A stretch of 64,000 nt of DNA from Betaproteobacteria bacterium (lineage in GTDB: Bacteria; Pseudomonadota; Gammaproteobacteria; Burkholderiales; Casimicrobiaceae): NCBI GenBank assembly GCA_016704895.1, contig JADIZG010000073.1, forward strand, positions 75,568-139,567. The letters run 5' to 3'. The first letter of the stretch is position 1. Each line of letters opens with the position of its first letter. Under the pieces are notes generated by a model. The model was not told where the DNA came from, did not search any database, and saw nothing but the letters and a program-made list of their open reading frames with translations. Shown here one piece after another: positions 20,131 to 28,895 of the stretch. Both the position numbers and the translations under genes were made by a program.

Positions 20131-20841
20131 TCAGCCGTGGGCCGCGTCCGCCGTCTCCCGCTCGAGCTTCGACAGGCGGCCGTCGTCGAGGTGGTAGACC
20201 GCGTCGAAGCCCTCGATCATCCGGTGGTCGTGGGTCACCGTGATGACCGCCGACCCGCGTTCGCGTGCGATCTTGCGCAGGAGCGCCATCACCTTCGTCC
20301 CGCGCTCGGTGTCCAGCGCGGCGGTGGGCTCGTCGGCGAGCACGAGCGGCGGCTCGTTCGCGAGCGCGCGACCGATCGCGACACGCTGCTGCTCGCCGCC
20401 CGACAGGTTCGCGGGCAGCGAGTCCGCGCGGTGCGCGATCTCGAGGTAGCCCAGCAGCTCGCGCGCCCGGCGCGCGGCGTCGCGGCGGCTCGCGCCGTTC
20501 AGCTGCATCATCAGCGCGACGTTCTCCTGCGCGGTGAGGAACGGGATCAGGTTGTGCTGCTGGAAGACGAAGCCGATGTTGCGACGGCGGAACGCGCGCA
20601 CGTCGATGCCGGTCCAGCCGTTGTCGTAGACCGTCACGCCGTTCATCACGATCCGGCCGGCACTGGGCTCGAGGATCAGGCTGATCGACAGGAGCAGCGT
20701 GCTCTTGCCCGACCCGCTCGGGCCCAGCAGCGCGATCAGCTCGCCGCGTTCGACCGAGAACGTCGCCGGCTTGAGCGCCTGCACCGCCAGCTCGCCGCTT
20801 CCGAAGGTCTTCGATACGCCGGTCACCTCGAGGACGGCCAT
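20131..20841 (-). CDS. ABC transporter ATP-binding protein (DevA/MacB type)
   Basis: 236-aa ATPase. Walker A LLGPSGSGKSTLLLS (~residue 37), Q-loop FVFQQHNLIPF, signature NLSGGEQQRVAIGRAL (~143), Walker B LVLADEPTAALD (~162) and switch His VTHDHR. It starts 3 bases after the stop of the FtsX-type permease and, with the upstream adaptor, forms a DevBCA/MacAB-like unit, normally used to move lipids, peptides or drugs out of the inner membrane rather than for import. Confidence 0.93.
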   Translation of the reverse strand: MAVLEVTGVSKTFGSGELAVQALKPATFSVERGELIALLGPSGSGKSTLLLSISLILEPSAGRIVMNGVTVYDNGWTGIDVRAFRRRNIGFVFQQHNLIPFLTAQENVALMMQLNGASRRDAARRARELLGYLEIAHRADSLPANLSGGEQQRVAIGRALANEPPLVLADEPTAALDTERGTKVMALLRKIARERGSAVITVTHDHRMIEGFDAVYHLDDGRLSKLERETADAAHG

Positions 20842-20844
20842 CCG

Positions 20845-22038
20845 TCAGCCTCCGAGCGCGAGCTGCGGCGGCGTGCGCAACGCGTGCCAGATCGCCATCA
20901 GGCTCGCGACGACGCCTCCGCCGAGCATCACCGCGAACGTCGCCGCCGTCTCGGAGGCGAGGAAGTGCAGCGTCCGCGGGAACCCCGGCACGATCGCCTC
21001 GCGCAGCGCGTAGGCAACGGCGAAGCTCGCGAGCGTGAGCGCGAGCGACTGCTCCATGATCAGGCGGACGATCACGCGGTTGGGCGCGCCAATGAGCTTG
21101 AGCGTCGCGATCGACTTGATCTTCTCGATCGTGAGCACGTAGACGATGAGCGCGATGATGACGATCGACACGACGACCAGCAGCCCGCGGAACAGCCCCA
21201 GCACCGCCGACATCCTGCGCAGGCGCCCTTCCAGCATCAGGCTGCGCTCCTCCCCGGTCGTGAAGACGTTGAAGTACAGCCAGTCGCGGACGTGCGCCGC
21301 GACGGCCGACGGATCGGCGCCCGGCTCGAGCGTGACGAGCACGGCGTTGATCGTGTCGCCGCCCGCGGAGAGCAGCGGCGCCAGCCGCTCCGACTGCGCC
21401 GCCGTGTAGCCGGCCCGCTCGAGGCGCTTCAGGTTGGCCGCGCGCGCCGCCTCGAGCGCGCGATTGTCCTGCTGGAACTGCACCTCCTGCGCGTCGGGCA
21501 GCGACAGGTAGACGAGCGGATTGCCGGCCGCGTCGACCGCGCCTTCGGTGACGCCGACCACCGTGTAGTCGTGCGTCGCGAGCGCGACCCTGTCACCCGG
21601 GGCGAGGCCGAGCTTCCGGTCGGCGACCATCTCGTAGTGGGGTGCCTCGATTGCCCGGCCCTGCGCGATGCGGCCGGGACCGCCCAGGCCGCCGAAGACG
21701 TCGTAGCCGACGATCGTGAACTGCTGGCTCGTGCCGGCGATCTCGCGCTGCGCCGTGTAGAGGACGAGCGGGCTCGCTCGCGCGACGCCCGGCGTCGCCG
21801 CGACGCTTCGGTAGCTGTCTGCGGGCATCCGCGAGCTCTCGTTGATCGGCCCGCCGCGCCCGCGCTCGACGACCCAGAGGTCGGTCGCGGTGTTGTCGAT
21901 CAGCCAGACGCCGTCGGCGATGTTGCCCTGGTAGATGCCGTTCATCACCAGCACGATCGCGAGCAGCATCGCGACGCCGGCGATGGTGGCGAGGAACTTG
22001 CCGACGTGGCGCCGGATGTCCTTGACGGCGAGGTCCAT
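20845..22038 (-). CDS. ABC transporter permease, FtsX/MacB-like (DevC type)
   Basis: 397-aa permease: N-terminal membrane helix (~10-35), a periplasmic domain of ~230 residues (WVVERGRGGPINESS through LMLEGRLRRMS), then three C-terminal helices, including ILKLIGAPNR-type text here as IATLKLIGAPNRVIVRLIMEQS. This is the mechanotransmission topology. It sits between the adaptor (19 bases upstream) and the ATPase (3 bases downstream). The N-terminus MDLAVKDIRRHVGKFLATIAGVAML matches DevC-like permeases. The substrate is unknown. Confidence 0.9.
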   Translation of the reverse strand: MDLAVKDIRRHVGKFLATIAGVAMLLAIVLVMNGIYQGNIADGVWLIDNTATDLWVVERGRGGPINESSRMPADSYRSVAATPGVARASPLVLYTAQREIAGTSQQFTIVGYDVFGGLGGPGRIAQGRAIEAPHYEMVADRKLGLAPGDRVALATHDYTVVGVTEGAVDAAGNPLVYLSLPDAQEVQFQQDNRALEAARAANLKRLERAGYTAAQSERLAPLLSAGGDTINAVLVTLEPGADPSAVAAHVRDWLYFNVFTTGEERSLMLEGRLRRMSAVLGLFRGLLVVVSIVIIALIVYVLTIEKIKSIATLKLIGAPNRVIVRLIMEQSLALTLASFAVAYALREAIVPGFPRTLHFLASETAATFAVMLGGGVVASLMAIWHALRTPPQLALGG

Positions 22039-22057
22039 CGACGCGCTCGCCGCCGGG

Positions 22058-23215
22058 TCAGCTCGTTCCGGCGACGGGCCGCACGCGCGATCCGGGCTCG
22101 ACGCCGGCGGCCGGCGCGACCACCCGCTCGCCGGCCGCGAGCCCTTCGCGCACGACGACGCGACTGCGGTCCGACGCGCCGGTCGTGACCGGGCGGAACT
22201 CGGCGCGGGCGTCGGCGACGGCCAGCACGCCCTGCCGGCCCGCGCGGTCGCGCACGAGCGCGGACACGGGCACGACGACCCCCGCCTCCACGCCGGTGAC
22301 GATCGCCACGTCCGCTTCCTGGTCGATTGCGAAGCTCGCCGGCGTCGTGTCGAACGCGACGTTCACTTCCAGCTCGCGCGCCGCGGCATCCGCCTGGCGC
22401 GCGATCCGCGCCACCTTGCCGGGCACGGTGTCGCCGGTGCGCAGCCGGATGCTCGCGGCCTGGCCGACGCGCACGCGCCCCACGACGGACTCGTCGATGC
22501 GGGTCGCGACCCACAGCGTCGACGGATCGACGATGCGAAGGACCGGGCTGCCGGCGACGACGGTCGTGCCGACCTCCGCCTGCCGCAGCACGACGATGCC
22601 GTCGAGCGGCGAGGCGATCCGCGTGAACGAGAGGACGGTGTCCGAGTAGCGCGACTCCTGGTCGAGCGCCCTCGCTTCGGCCTCGCGGGCCACCAGCAGC
22701 GATCGGGCATTCTCGAGACCGGCCTCGGCGGCCCGCAACCCCGCGTCGGAGGCGTCGAACGCCGCCTGCGACACGTAGCCGGTCCGCAGCAATTCGGCAT
22801 CGCGGCGCCGCTTCGAGCGCGCGAGCTCGAGATCCGCGCGGGCCCGTTCGACGTTCGCCTCGGCCGCCTTCACGCTCCCCCCGAGGGCCTCGCGCTGCCT
22901 GCCGACCACCGCGCGCCGCGCGGCGAGGTCCCGGTCGTCCAGCTCGACCAGCACGGCGCCGAGCTTCACCGCGTCACCGACGTCGGCATGGACCGCGACG
23001 ACGCTCGCCGTGATGCGCGACGCCAGCGTCACCGCGATGCGCGCCTGGACGGTGCCGGGACCCGAGACACGCGAGGGCACCGTCCCCTGCGCCGCGTCCA
23101 CGAGGACGGCAGCGACGGTGCGCATCTTGAACACATAGATGCCCGTTCCCGCGGCGAGGACGACGAGCGCGGCCGCCGCCAGGACGAGGATGCGCTTCGT
23201 GCTCATCCTGGTCAT
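22058..23215 (-). CDS. HlyD-family periplasmic adaptor (DevB/MacA type)
   Basis: 385-aa membrane fusion protein with an N-terminal anchor (~residues 8-28) and biotinyl-lipoyl segments on either side of a coiled-coil hairpin: SGPGTVQARIAVTLASRITASVVAVHADVGDAV, then the hairpin (~90-190), then FTRIASPLDGIVVLRQAEVG. A beta-barrel with DPSTLWVATRIDESVVGRVRVGQ follows. It would link the FtsX-type permease to an outer-membrane or periplasmic exit route; no TolC gene is nearby. Its start codon overlaps the OsmC stop (ATGA). Confidence 0.9.
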   Translation of the reverse strand: MTRMSTKRILVLAAAALVVLAAGTGIYVFKMRTVAAVLVDAAQGTVPSRVSGPGTVQARIAVTLASRITASVVAVHADVGDAVKLGAVLVELDDRDLAARRAVVGRQREALGGSVKAAEANVERARADLELARSKRRRDAELLRTGYVSQAAFDASDAGLRAAEAGLENARSLLVAREAEARALDQESRYSDTVLSFTRIASPLDGIVVLRQAEVGTTVVAGSPVLRIVDPSTLWVATRIDESVVGRVRVGQAASIRLRTGDTVPGKVARIARQADAAARELEVNVAFDTTPASFAIDQEADVAIVTGVEAGVVVPVSALVRDRAGRQGVLAVADARAEFRPVTTGASDRSRVVVREGLAAGERVVAPAAGVEPGSRVRPVAGTS

Positions 23216-23679
23216 GCGGCGGGCGCCGCGAGGATCTCGGCGCCGGTCGCGTCGACGACGCGCACGCCGACCGGGATGCCGTGCCGCACGCTCTCGGTCA
23301 CCACGCAGAAGTCCTCGAACTGGGCCATGCACCGGTCGAGGTGGGCGACGTCGGCGGCGCTCTCCGCCAGCCGGATCGTCACGTCGAATCGCCCGATGCG
23401 CATCCGGCCGCGCTCGTTGCGGACGAGTTCGCCCGTCACGTCGGCGCGCAACGGGCCGGGCGACCGCTTGAACTTGCGCATGCAGAACAGGAGGCTCGAC
23501 GACAGGCAGTTCGCCACCGCTGCGCCGATGAGCCGTGCGGCGTTGGGTCCCGACGAGCGGCCGAGCGGCTCGGGCTCGTCCAGCCTGAGCTCCGCGACGT
23601 CCGGCCAGTCGAACCTGACGCGGAACTCGTAGTCCTGCAGCTGCTCGAGCTCGAGGGTGAACGACAGCGATTCGCTCAT
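23212..23679 (-). CDS. OsmC/Ohr-family protein
   Basis: 155-aa OsmC-fold protein. The family uses two cysteines to reduce organic hydroperoxides or other electrophiles. Cysteines occur in AAVANCLSSSLLFCMRKF (~residues 58 and 66) and in CMAQFEDFCVVTESV (~121 and 129). The first of the helix Cys and FCVVTESV are the canonical positions. Start MSESLSFTLELEQL with a GAAGG site upstream; a longer frame to 23784 has no support. First gene of the operon with the HlyD, FtsX and ATPase genes, which is an unusual partner set. Confidence 0.85.
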   Translation of the reverse strand: MSESLSFTLELEQLQDYEFRVRFDWPDVAELRLDEPEPLGRSSGPNAARLIGAAVANCLSSSLLFCMRKFKRSPGPLRADVTGELVRNERGRMRIGRFDVTIRLAESAADVAHLDRCMAQFEDFCVVTESVRHGIPVGVRVVDATGAEILAAPAA

Positions 23680-23838
23680 GGGTCGACCTTCCGTTGACGG
23701 CGGCCCGCGCTCCGATCCCGACGCGTCGGCCACCTGCCGGACAGCATCGCCGCCCCTCGCGTCCCGGTATGTAACTCCGGTCACACAATCGGCCCGCCGT
23801 CGGTCCGGGCGCGGCCCCGGAAGCTCCGCGCAGCGCCG

Positions 23839-25110
23839 CTACTCGTCGGGCGGGATGCCGAGACGCCGGTAGATCGGCCGGATCTCGGCGGAAAGACGCG
23901 GCAGCGCGCGCACGAACAGCAACCCGCCGGCGAGGCAGACGAGGCCGTTCAGCAGGAACGCGTTCTGCGCACCGACGGCCCCGGCGACGGCGCCGGTCGC
24001 CATGTGTCCGAGCGGCGCGACGCCGAGGAACGCGAGCGTGTAGAAGCCCGCGACGCGCCCGCGCAGCCGGTCGTCGACGATCGTCTGCAGGATCGTGTTC
24101 GACGCGGCCGCGGCGAGCGTCATGCCGCCGCCGATCGGCACCATCAGCGCGAGCGCGAGCGGGAACAGCTCGAGGTGCGAGAACGCCGCGAGCGCGCCGC
24201 CGCTCGCGAGCGACGCGCCCGCGATGACCTTGCCGAGCCCGCGCACCGAGCGGCGTCCCGCGAGCCACACCATCGCGACCAGCGCGCCGCCGCCGGCGGC
24301 CGACAGCAGGAACCCCAGCGTCTGCGGGCCGCCCGCGAAGTTCACCTTCGCGTAGATCGGCATCAGCGAGCTGTACGGCACGATCGTGAACGACATCGTC
24401 GCCACGAGCCCGAGCAGCGCGCGGGCGGGCGCGAACCCCAGCGTGTAGCGGGTCCCCTCGACGAAGCTCGACCACCAGCCCGCCCCGCCCGGGGCGCGCG
24501 GGTGCGCCGGCCAGTGCATGCGGAGCAGCGACGCGAGGACCGCGACGAACGAGAGTGCATTGATCGCGAAGCACACCGCCTCGCCCGTCACCGCCAGCAC
24601 GAGGCCCGCGAGCGCCGGTCCGATCACGCGCGCGCCGTTGACCATCATCGAGTTGAGCGCGATCGCGTTCGGCAGGTCGGCGCGGTCGCCGACGAAATGG
24701 ACGTAGGAGGACTGGCGCAGCACGACGTCGAACACCTGCACGACGGACAGGAACAGCGCGAGCGCGATCAGGTGCGCGACGGTCACGATGCCGAGGAACG
24801 TGATCACCGTGAGCGCCGCCGCCTGCAGCATCAGCAGCGACTGCGTCAGGAGCAGCGCGCGCCGCCGGTCGACGCGATCCACCATCACGCCGGCGAACGT
24901 GCCGAGGAACAGCATCCCGGCATTGCCGGAAAACGCGACGACGCCCAGCAGGAAGGGGGAGCCGGTGAGCCGCCACGTGAGCCAGCCCATCGCGACCTGC
25001 TGCGCCCAGGTCCCGATCAGCGACAGCCCCTGGCCGACGAAGAACAGCCGGTAGTTGCGGTGCCGGAGCGCGCGGAACGTGCGCCGCGCGCGCTCGATCA
25101 GGCCTTCCAC
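23839..25110 (-). CDS. MFS transporter (EntS/MFS_3-like)
   Basis: ~423-aa major facilitator with 12 predicted helices. It resembles the enterobactin-exporter/MFS_3 group: FRALRHRNYRLFFVGQGLSLIGTWAQQVAMGWLTWRLTGSP at the N-terminus, MVDRVDRRRALLLTQ in the loop between helices 2 and 3, and ALNSMMVNGARVIGPALAGL in helix 5. Two GTG starts are possible: 25110 (VEGLIERARRTF) and 25161. The first has a G-rich ribosome site and was chosen. Same strand as the LOG gene and valS. Substrate unknown. Confidence 0.88.
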   Translation of the reverse strand: MEGLIERARRTFRALRHRNYRLFFVGQGLSLIGTWAQQVAMGWLTWRLTGSPFLLGVVAFSGNAGMLFLGTFAGVMVDRVDRRRALLLTQSLLMLQAAALTVITFLGIVTVAHLIALALFLSVVQVFDVVLRQSSYVHFVGDRADLPNAIALNSMMVNGARVIGPALAGLVLAVTGEAVCFAINALSFVAVLASLLRMHWPAHPRAPGGAGWWSSFVEGTRYTLGFAPARALLGLVATMSFTIVPYSSLMPIYAKVNFAGGPQTLGFLLSAAGGGALVAMVWLAGRRSVRGLGKVIAGASLASGGALAAFSHLELFPLALALMVPIGGGMTLAAAASNTILQTIVDDRLRGRVAGFYTLAFLGVAPLGHMATGAVAGAVGAQNAFLLNGLVCLAGGLLFVRALPRLSAEIRPIYRRLGIPPDE

Positions 25111-25174
25111 GGGTGGAGGTCCCCCCGAAGCGCGCTTCGCGCGCCTCCCCAAAGGGGGCACGGCATGCGACGAC

Positions 25175-25756
25175 TCAAGTCTGGTCGCCGCCGATCCACT
25201 TGGTCACGACGGGGGGCGTGTAGGCGGCGAAACGGTCGAGCAGGCGGTCGGGATCGGCGTCGACGACGAGCATCGCCCGGTGCTCGGGCTTGAGGAACTG
25301 GTCGTCGGTCGCGCCGTCGAGGAACGCGACGAGCTTGTCGTAGAAGCCCGCGGCGTTGAGCAGTCCGCAGGGCTTGTGGTGCCAGCCGAGCTGGCCCCAG
25401 GTCCAGATCTCGAACAGCTCCTCGTAGGTGCCGAGCCCGCCGGGCATCGCGACGAACGCGTCCGCGAGCTCGGCCATGCGCGCCTTGCGCTCGTGCATCG
25501 AGCCGGTCACGACGAGCTCGCTCAACCCGGCGTGCGCGAGCTCCCGCTTCATCAGCGCCTGCGGGATCACGCCGATCACGCGGCCGCCCGCCTCGAGCGC
25601 CGCGTCGGCGACGACGCCCATCAGGCCGACGCGCCCGCCGCCGGTGACGAGCTCGATGCCGCGCGCGGCGAGCGCGCGCCCCATCGCGCGCGCCGCCTCC
25701 GCGTAGGCCGGATCGCGGCCCCGGCTCGCCCCGCAATAGACGCAGACGCGCTCCAT
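25175..25756 (-). CDS. LOG-family nucleotide phosphoribohydrolase
   Basis: 193-aa Rossmann-like protein of the LOG family (formerly labelled lysine decarboxylase), which cleaves ribose-5-phosphate from AMP-type nucleotides or cytokinin ribotides. The nucleotide loop VYCGASRG is at the N-terminus, GGGRVGLMG lies at ~40, and the signature PGGLGTYEELFE with catalytic Arg and Glu lies at ~103-115. It starts 13 bases after the valS stop, so it is probably co-transcribed with valS. Physiological substrate uncertain. Confidence 0.9.
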   Translation of the reverse strand: MERVCVYCGASRGRDPAYAEAARAMGRALAARGIELVTGGGRVGLMGVVADAALEAGGRVIGVIPQALMKRELAHAGLSELVVTGSMHERKARMAELADAFVAMPGGLGTYEELFEIWTWGQLGWHHKPCGLLNAAGFYDKLVAFLDGATDDQFLKPEHRAMLVVDADPDRLLDRFAAYTPPVVTKWIGGDQT

Positions 25757-25769
25757 CGTCGTCGCTCCG

Positions 25770-28637
25770 TCAGCCCGCGAGGCGCTTCAGCTGCTCGTCG
25801 AGCTTCGCGAGCGTCGCCTCGAAGCCCGCGAGCCGTGCGCGCTCCTGCTCGACGACCGCGGCGGGCGCCTTCGCGACGAAGCTCTCGTTGCCGAGCTTCG
25901 CTTTCGCCTTCTCCACCTCGCCGGCGAGGCGGGCCCGCTCCTTCGACAGTCGCTCCCGCTCGGCCGCCGGATCGACCTTCACGTCGAGCATGACGCGCAG
26001 CGTGTCGACGACCTGCACCGGCGCGTCCACGTCGGGCAGCGCGTCGACGATGCGGAAGTCGGACAGCCGTGCGAGCGCCATCACGTACGGCCGGAACGCT
26101 CCCACGCCACCGGCCTCGACGTCCCCGGTCACCAGGACGTCGACCTTCGTCCCCGGCGCGAGCCCCATGACCGAGCGCAGCGACCGCACCGCATCGACGA
26201 TGCCTTTCAGCAGCGCGACCCGCGCGGCGTCCTGCGGGAAGCGGAGGTCCGGATTCGGCTTCGGGAACGGCGCGAGCGAGATCGTCTCGCCCGTCTTCCC
26301 GGCGATCGGCGCGACCGTCTGCCACAGCTCCTCGGTGATGAACGGCATGAACGGGTGCGCGAGGCGCAGCGTCGCCTCCAGCTCGCGCACGAGGATCGCC
26401 CGCGTCCATCGGGCCGCCGCCGCGTCGCCGGCCGCTTCCGCCTGCGCGAGCTGCACCTTCGCGAGCTCGACGTACCAGTCGCAGTACTCGTCCCAGACGA
26501 ACTCGTAGAGCGCCTTCGCGGCGAGGTCGAAGCGGTAGCTCTCGAGCCCCCCGATGATGTCGGCCTTCGCCTGCTGCACACGGCCGAGCAGCCATCGGTC
26601 GACGAACGAAAGCTCGGCGGGTGCGAGCGGCCGCTGCTCGACCTCCCTGCCCTCGACGTTCATCAGCACGAACCGCGTCGCGTTCCACAGCTTGTTGCAG
26701 AAGTTGCGGTAGCCGTCGCAGCGGTTCAGGTCGAAATTGAGCGTGCGGCCGAAGGTCGCGAGGCTCGCGAATGTGAAGCGCAGCGCGTCCGCGCCGAACG
26801 ACGGGATGCCGTTCGGGAACTGCCTGCGCGTGCGCTTCGCGATCGACTCCGCCTGCCGCGGGTCCATCAGGTTGGCGGTGCGCTTGGCGACGAGCGCCTC
26901 GACCTCGACGCCGTCGATCAGGTCGAGCGGATCGAGCACGTTGCCCTTCGACTTCGACATCTTCTGGCCTTCCTCGTCGCGCACGATCGCGTTGATGTAC
27001 ACGTTGCGGAACGGGATGCGGCCGGTGAACCAGGTCGTCGTCATGATCATGCGCGCGACCCAGAAGAAGATGATGTCGAAGCCGGTGACGAGCACGTTCG
27101 ACGGCAGGAACGCGGCGAGGTGCGGGTTCGCGGCGTCGGCCTCCGCGTCGCCGGCCCAGCCGAGCGTCGAGTGGCACCAGAGCGCCGAGGAGAACCAGGT
27201 GTCGAGGACGTCCTCGTCGCGCTGGAAGCTCACGGGCTCGCGGCCGAGCTTCGCGCGCGCCTGCGCGCGCGCGTCCGATTCGTCGCGCGCGACGTAGACG
27301 TTGCCCGCCTCGTCGTACCACGCGGGGATCTGGTGGCCCCACCAGAGCTGGCGCGAGATGCACCAGTCCTGCAGGTTGCGGATCCAGTGCAGGTAGGTCG
27401 CGATCCACTCGTCGGGCACGAAGCGCAGGTGCTCGCCCCTGCCCGGACCCTCGCCCGGCAGTCCGGCCGGGTCGACCGCCGCGAGGCACAGCTCCTGGAT
27501 CGTCCTGCCGGGGAAGTGCGGGTGCGACGCGGGGCCGGCCTTCGTCGTGGCGACGAACCACTGGTCGGTCAGCATCGGCTCGACCACCTCGCCGGTGCGT
27601 CCGCAGCGCGGCACGACCATCCTGTGCGCCTTCTCGGACACGACGAGCCCGAGCGCGGAGAGGTCGGCGAGCACCGCCTTGCGCGCGACGTAGCGGTCGA
27701 GGCCGCGGTAGCGCTCGGGCGCGTTCGCGTTGACCTTCGCCTCGAGATCGAGGATCGCGATCGCCGGCAGGCCGTGACGCTGCCCGACCTGCCAGTCGTT
27801 GAAGTCGTGCGCGGGCGTGATCTTGACGCAGCCGGTGCCGAACTCGCGATCGACGTAGTCGTCGGCGATGATCGGGATCTCGCGCTCGGCGAGCGGCAGC
27901 CGCACCGTTCGGCCGATCAGGTGGCGGTAGCGATCGTCCTCCGGGTGCACCGCGACCGCGGTGTCGCCGAGCATCGTCTCCGGACGCGTCGTCGCCACGA
28001 TCAGCGTGCCCGAGCCGTCCGCGAGCGGGTAGGCGAGCTCCCAGAGCCTGCCCTGCTCCTCCTCGCTGTCGACCTCGAGGTCCGACACCGCGGTGCCGAG
28101 CTTCGGGTCCCAGTTGACGAGGCGCTTGCCGCGGTAGATGAGCCCGTCCTCGAACAGGCGCACGAACGTCTCGACGACCGCGCCCGACAGGCCCTCGTCC
28201 ATCGTGAAGCGCTCGCGCGTCCAGTCGCAGGACGCGCCCAGCCGCCGCATCTGGCGCGTGATCGCCCCGCCGGACTCCTCCTTCCACGACCAGACCCGCT
28301 CGACGAACGCGTCGCGGCCCATGTCGTGGCGCGACGTGCCCTCGGCCTTCAACTGCTGCTCGACGACGATCTGCGTCGCGATGCCCGCGTGGTCGGTCCC
28401 GACCTGCCAAAGCGTGTTGTCGCCGCGCATCCGGTGCCAGCGGACCATCACGTCCATCAGCGTCTGCTGGAACGCGTGCCCCATGTGCAGCGTGCCGGTG
28501 ACGTTCGGCGGCGGGAGCTGGATGCAGAACGAGGGCGCGCCGGCCCGCATCGACGGCTTGAACCAGCCGCGCGACTCCCACAACGGATACCATTTCGCCT
28601 CAACGGCGTGAGGCTCGAAGCTCTTGGCGAGTTCCAT
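25770..28637 (-). CDS. valS: valine--tRNA ligase
   Basis: 955-aa class I aminoacyl-tRNA synthetase that charges tRNA-Val. HIGH-type motif PPPNVTGTLHMGHAF lies at residue ~39, the CP1 editing domain at ~190-400, and the KMSKS loop (QKMSKSKGNVLDPLDLIDG) at ~560. The anticodon-binding domain and the C-terminal coiled arm (LSKERARLAGEVEKAKAKL...RLAG) complete it. Length is normal. A minus-strand TATAAT at 28679-28684 is the likely -10. The LOG gene follows directly. Confidence 0.98.
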   Translation of the reverse strand: MELAKSFEPHAVEAKWYPLWESRGWFKPSMRAGAPSFCIQLPPPNVTGTLHMGHAFQQTLMDVMVRWHRMRGDNTLWQVGTDHAGIATQIVVEQQLKAEGTSRHDMGRDAFVERVWSWKEESGGAITRQMRRLGASCDWTRERFTMDEGLSGAVVETFVRLFEDGLIYRGKRLVNWDPKLGTAVSDLEVDSEEEQGRLWELAYPLADGSGTLIVATTRPETMLGDTAVAVHPEDDRYRHLIGRTVRLPLAEREIPIIADDYVDREFGTGCVKITPAHDFNDWQVGQRHGLPAIAILDLEAKVNANAPERYRGLDRYVARKAVLADLSALGLVVSEKAHRMVVPRCGRTGEVVEPMLTDQWFVATTKAGPASHPHFPGRTIQELCLAAVDPAGLPGEGPGRGEHLRFVPDEWIATYLHWIRNLQDWCISRQLWWGHQIPAWYDEAGNVYVARDESDARAQARAKLGREPVSFQRDEDVLDTWFSSALWCHSTLGWAGDAEADAANPHLAAFLPSNVLVTGFDIIFFWVARMIMTTTWFTGRIPFRNVYINAIVRDEEGQKMSKSKGNVLDPLDLIDGVEVEALVAKRTANLMDPRQAESIAKRTRRQFPNGIPSFGADALRFTFASLATFGRTLNFDLNRCDGYRNFCNKLWNATRFVLMNVEGREVEQRPLAPAELSFVDRWLLGRVQQAKADIIGGLESYRFDLAAKALYEFVWDEYCDWYVELAKVQLAQAEAAGDAAAARWTRAILVRELEATLRLAHPFMPFITEELWQTVAPIAGKTGETISLAPFPKPNPDLRFPQDAARVALLKGIVDAVRSLRSVMGLAPGTKVDVLVTGDVEAGGVGAFRPYVMALARLSDFRIVDALPDVDAPVQVVDTLRVMLDVKVDPAAERERLSKERARLAGEVEKAKAKLGNESFVAKAPAAVVEQERARLAGFEATLAKLDEQLKRLAG

Positions 28638-28678
28638 GGCGGCGCGGGCGAGGATCCCGCGATGAGGACGAACCTCAC

Positions 28679-28684
28679 ATTATA
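28679..28684 (-). promoter_or_regulatory. putative -10 box of valS
   Basis: Consensus TATAAT on the minus strand 41 bases before the valS ATG. No strong -35 is seen. No T-box or attenuator structure was evident in the short leader. Confidence 0.5.
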
Positions 28685-28895
28685 GCAACCGCGCCTCCCG
28701 CGCCCTGTCCGCACGCAACCGCGCGGCGTGAACCCGTTCCGGCGTCGAAGCGTCGCCGCCCGACCGTCATCCCGCGCGGCGGGTCCCTCGGCTGCGTCGC
28801 CGGGGCTCCGCGTTCGCGGGAACGACGGCAGGAAGCAGCGATGCGAAACGGGCCTGCCGATCTCGGGGCAGGTTCCCGTCGACGTCGAGTCCAAG

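Noticed and set aside
23680..23838. Extended OsmC start at 23784
   Set aside because: The extra 35 residues are low-complexity and lack a ribosome site; MSESLSF with GAAGG upstream fits the family better.
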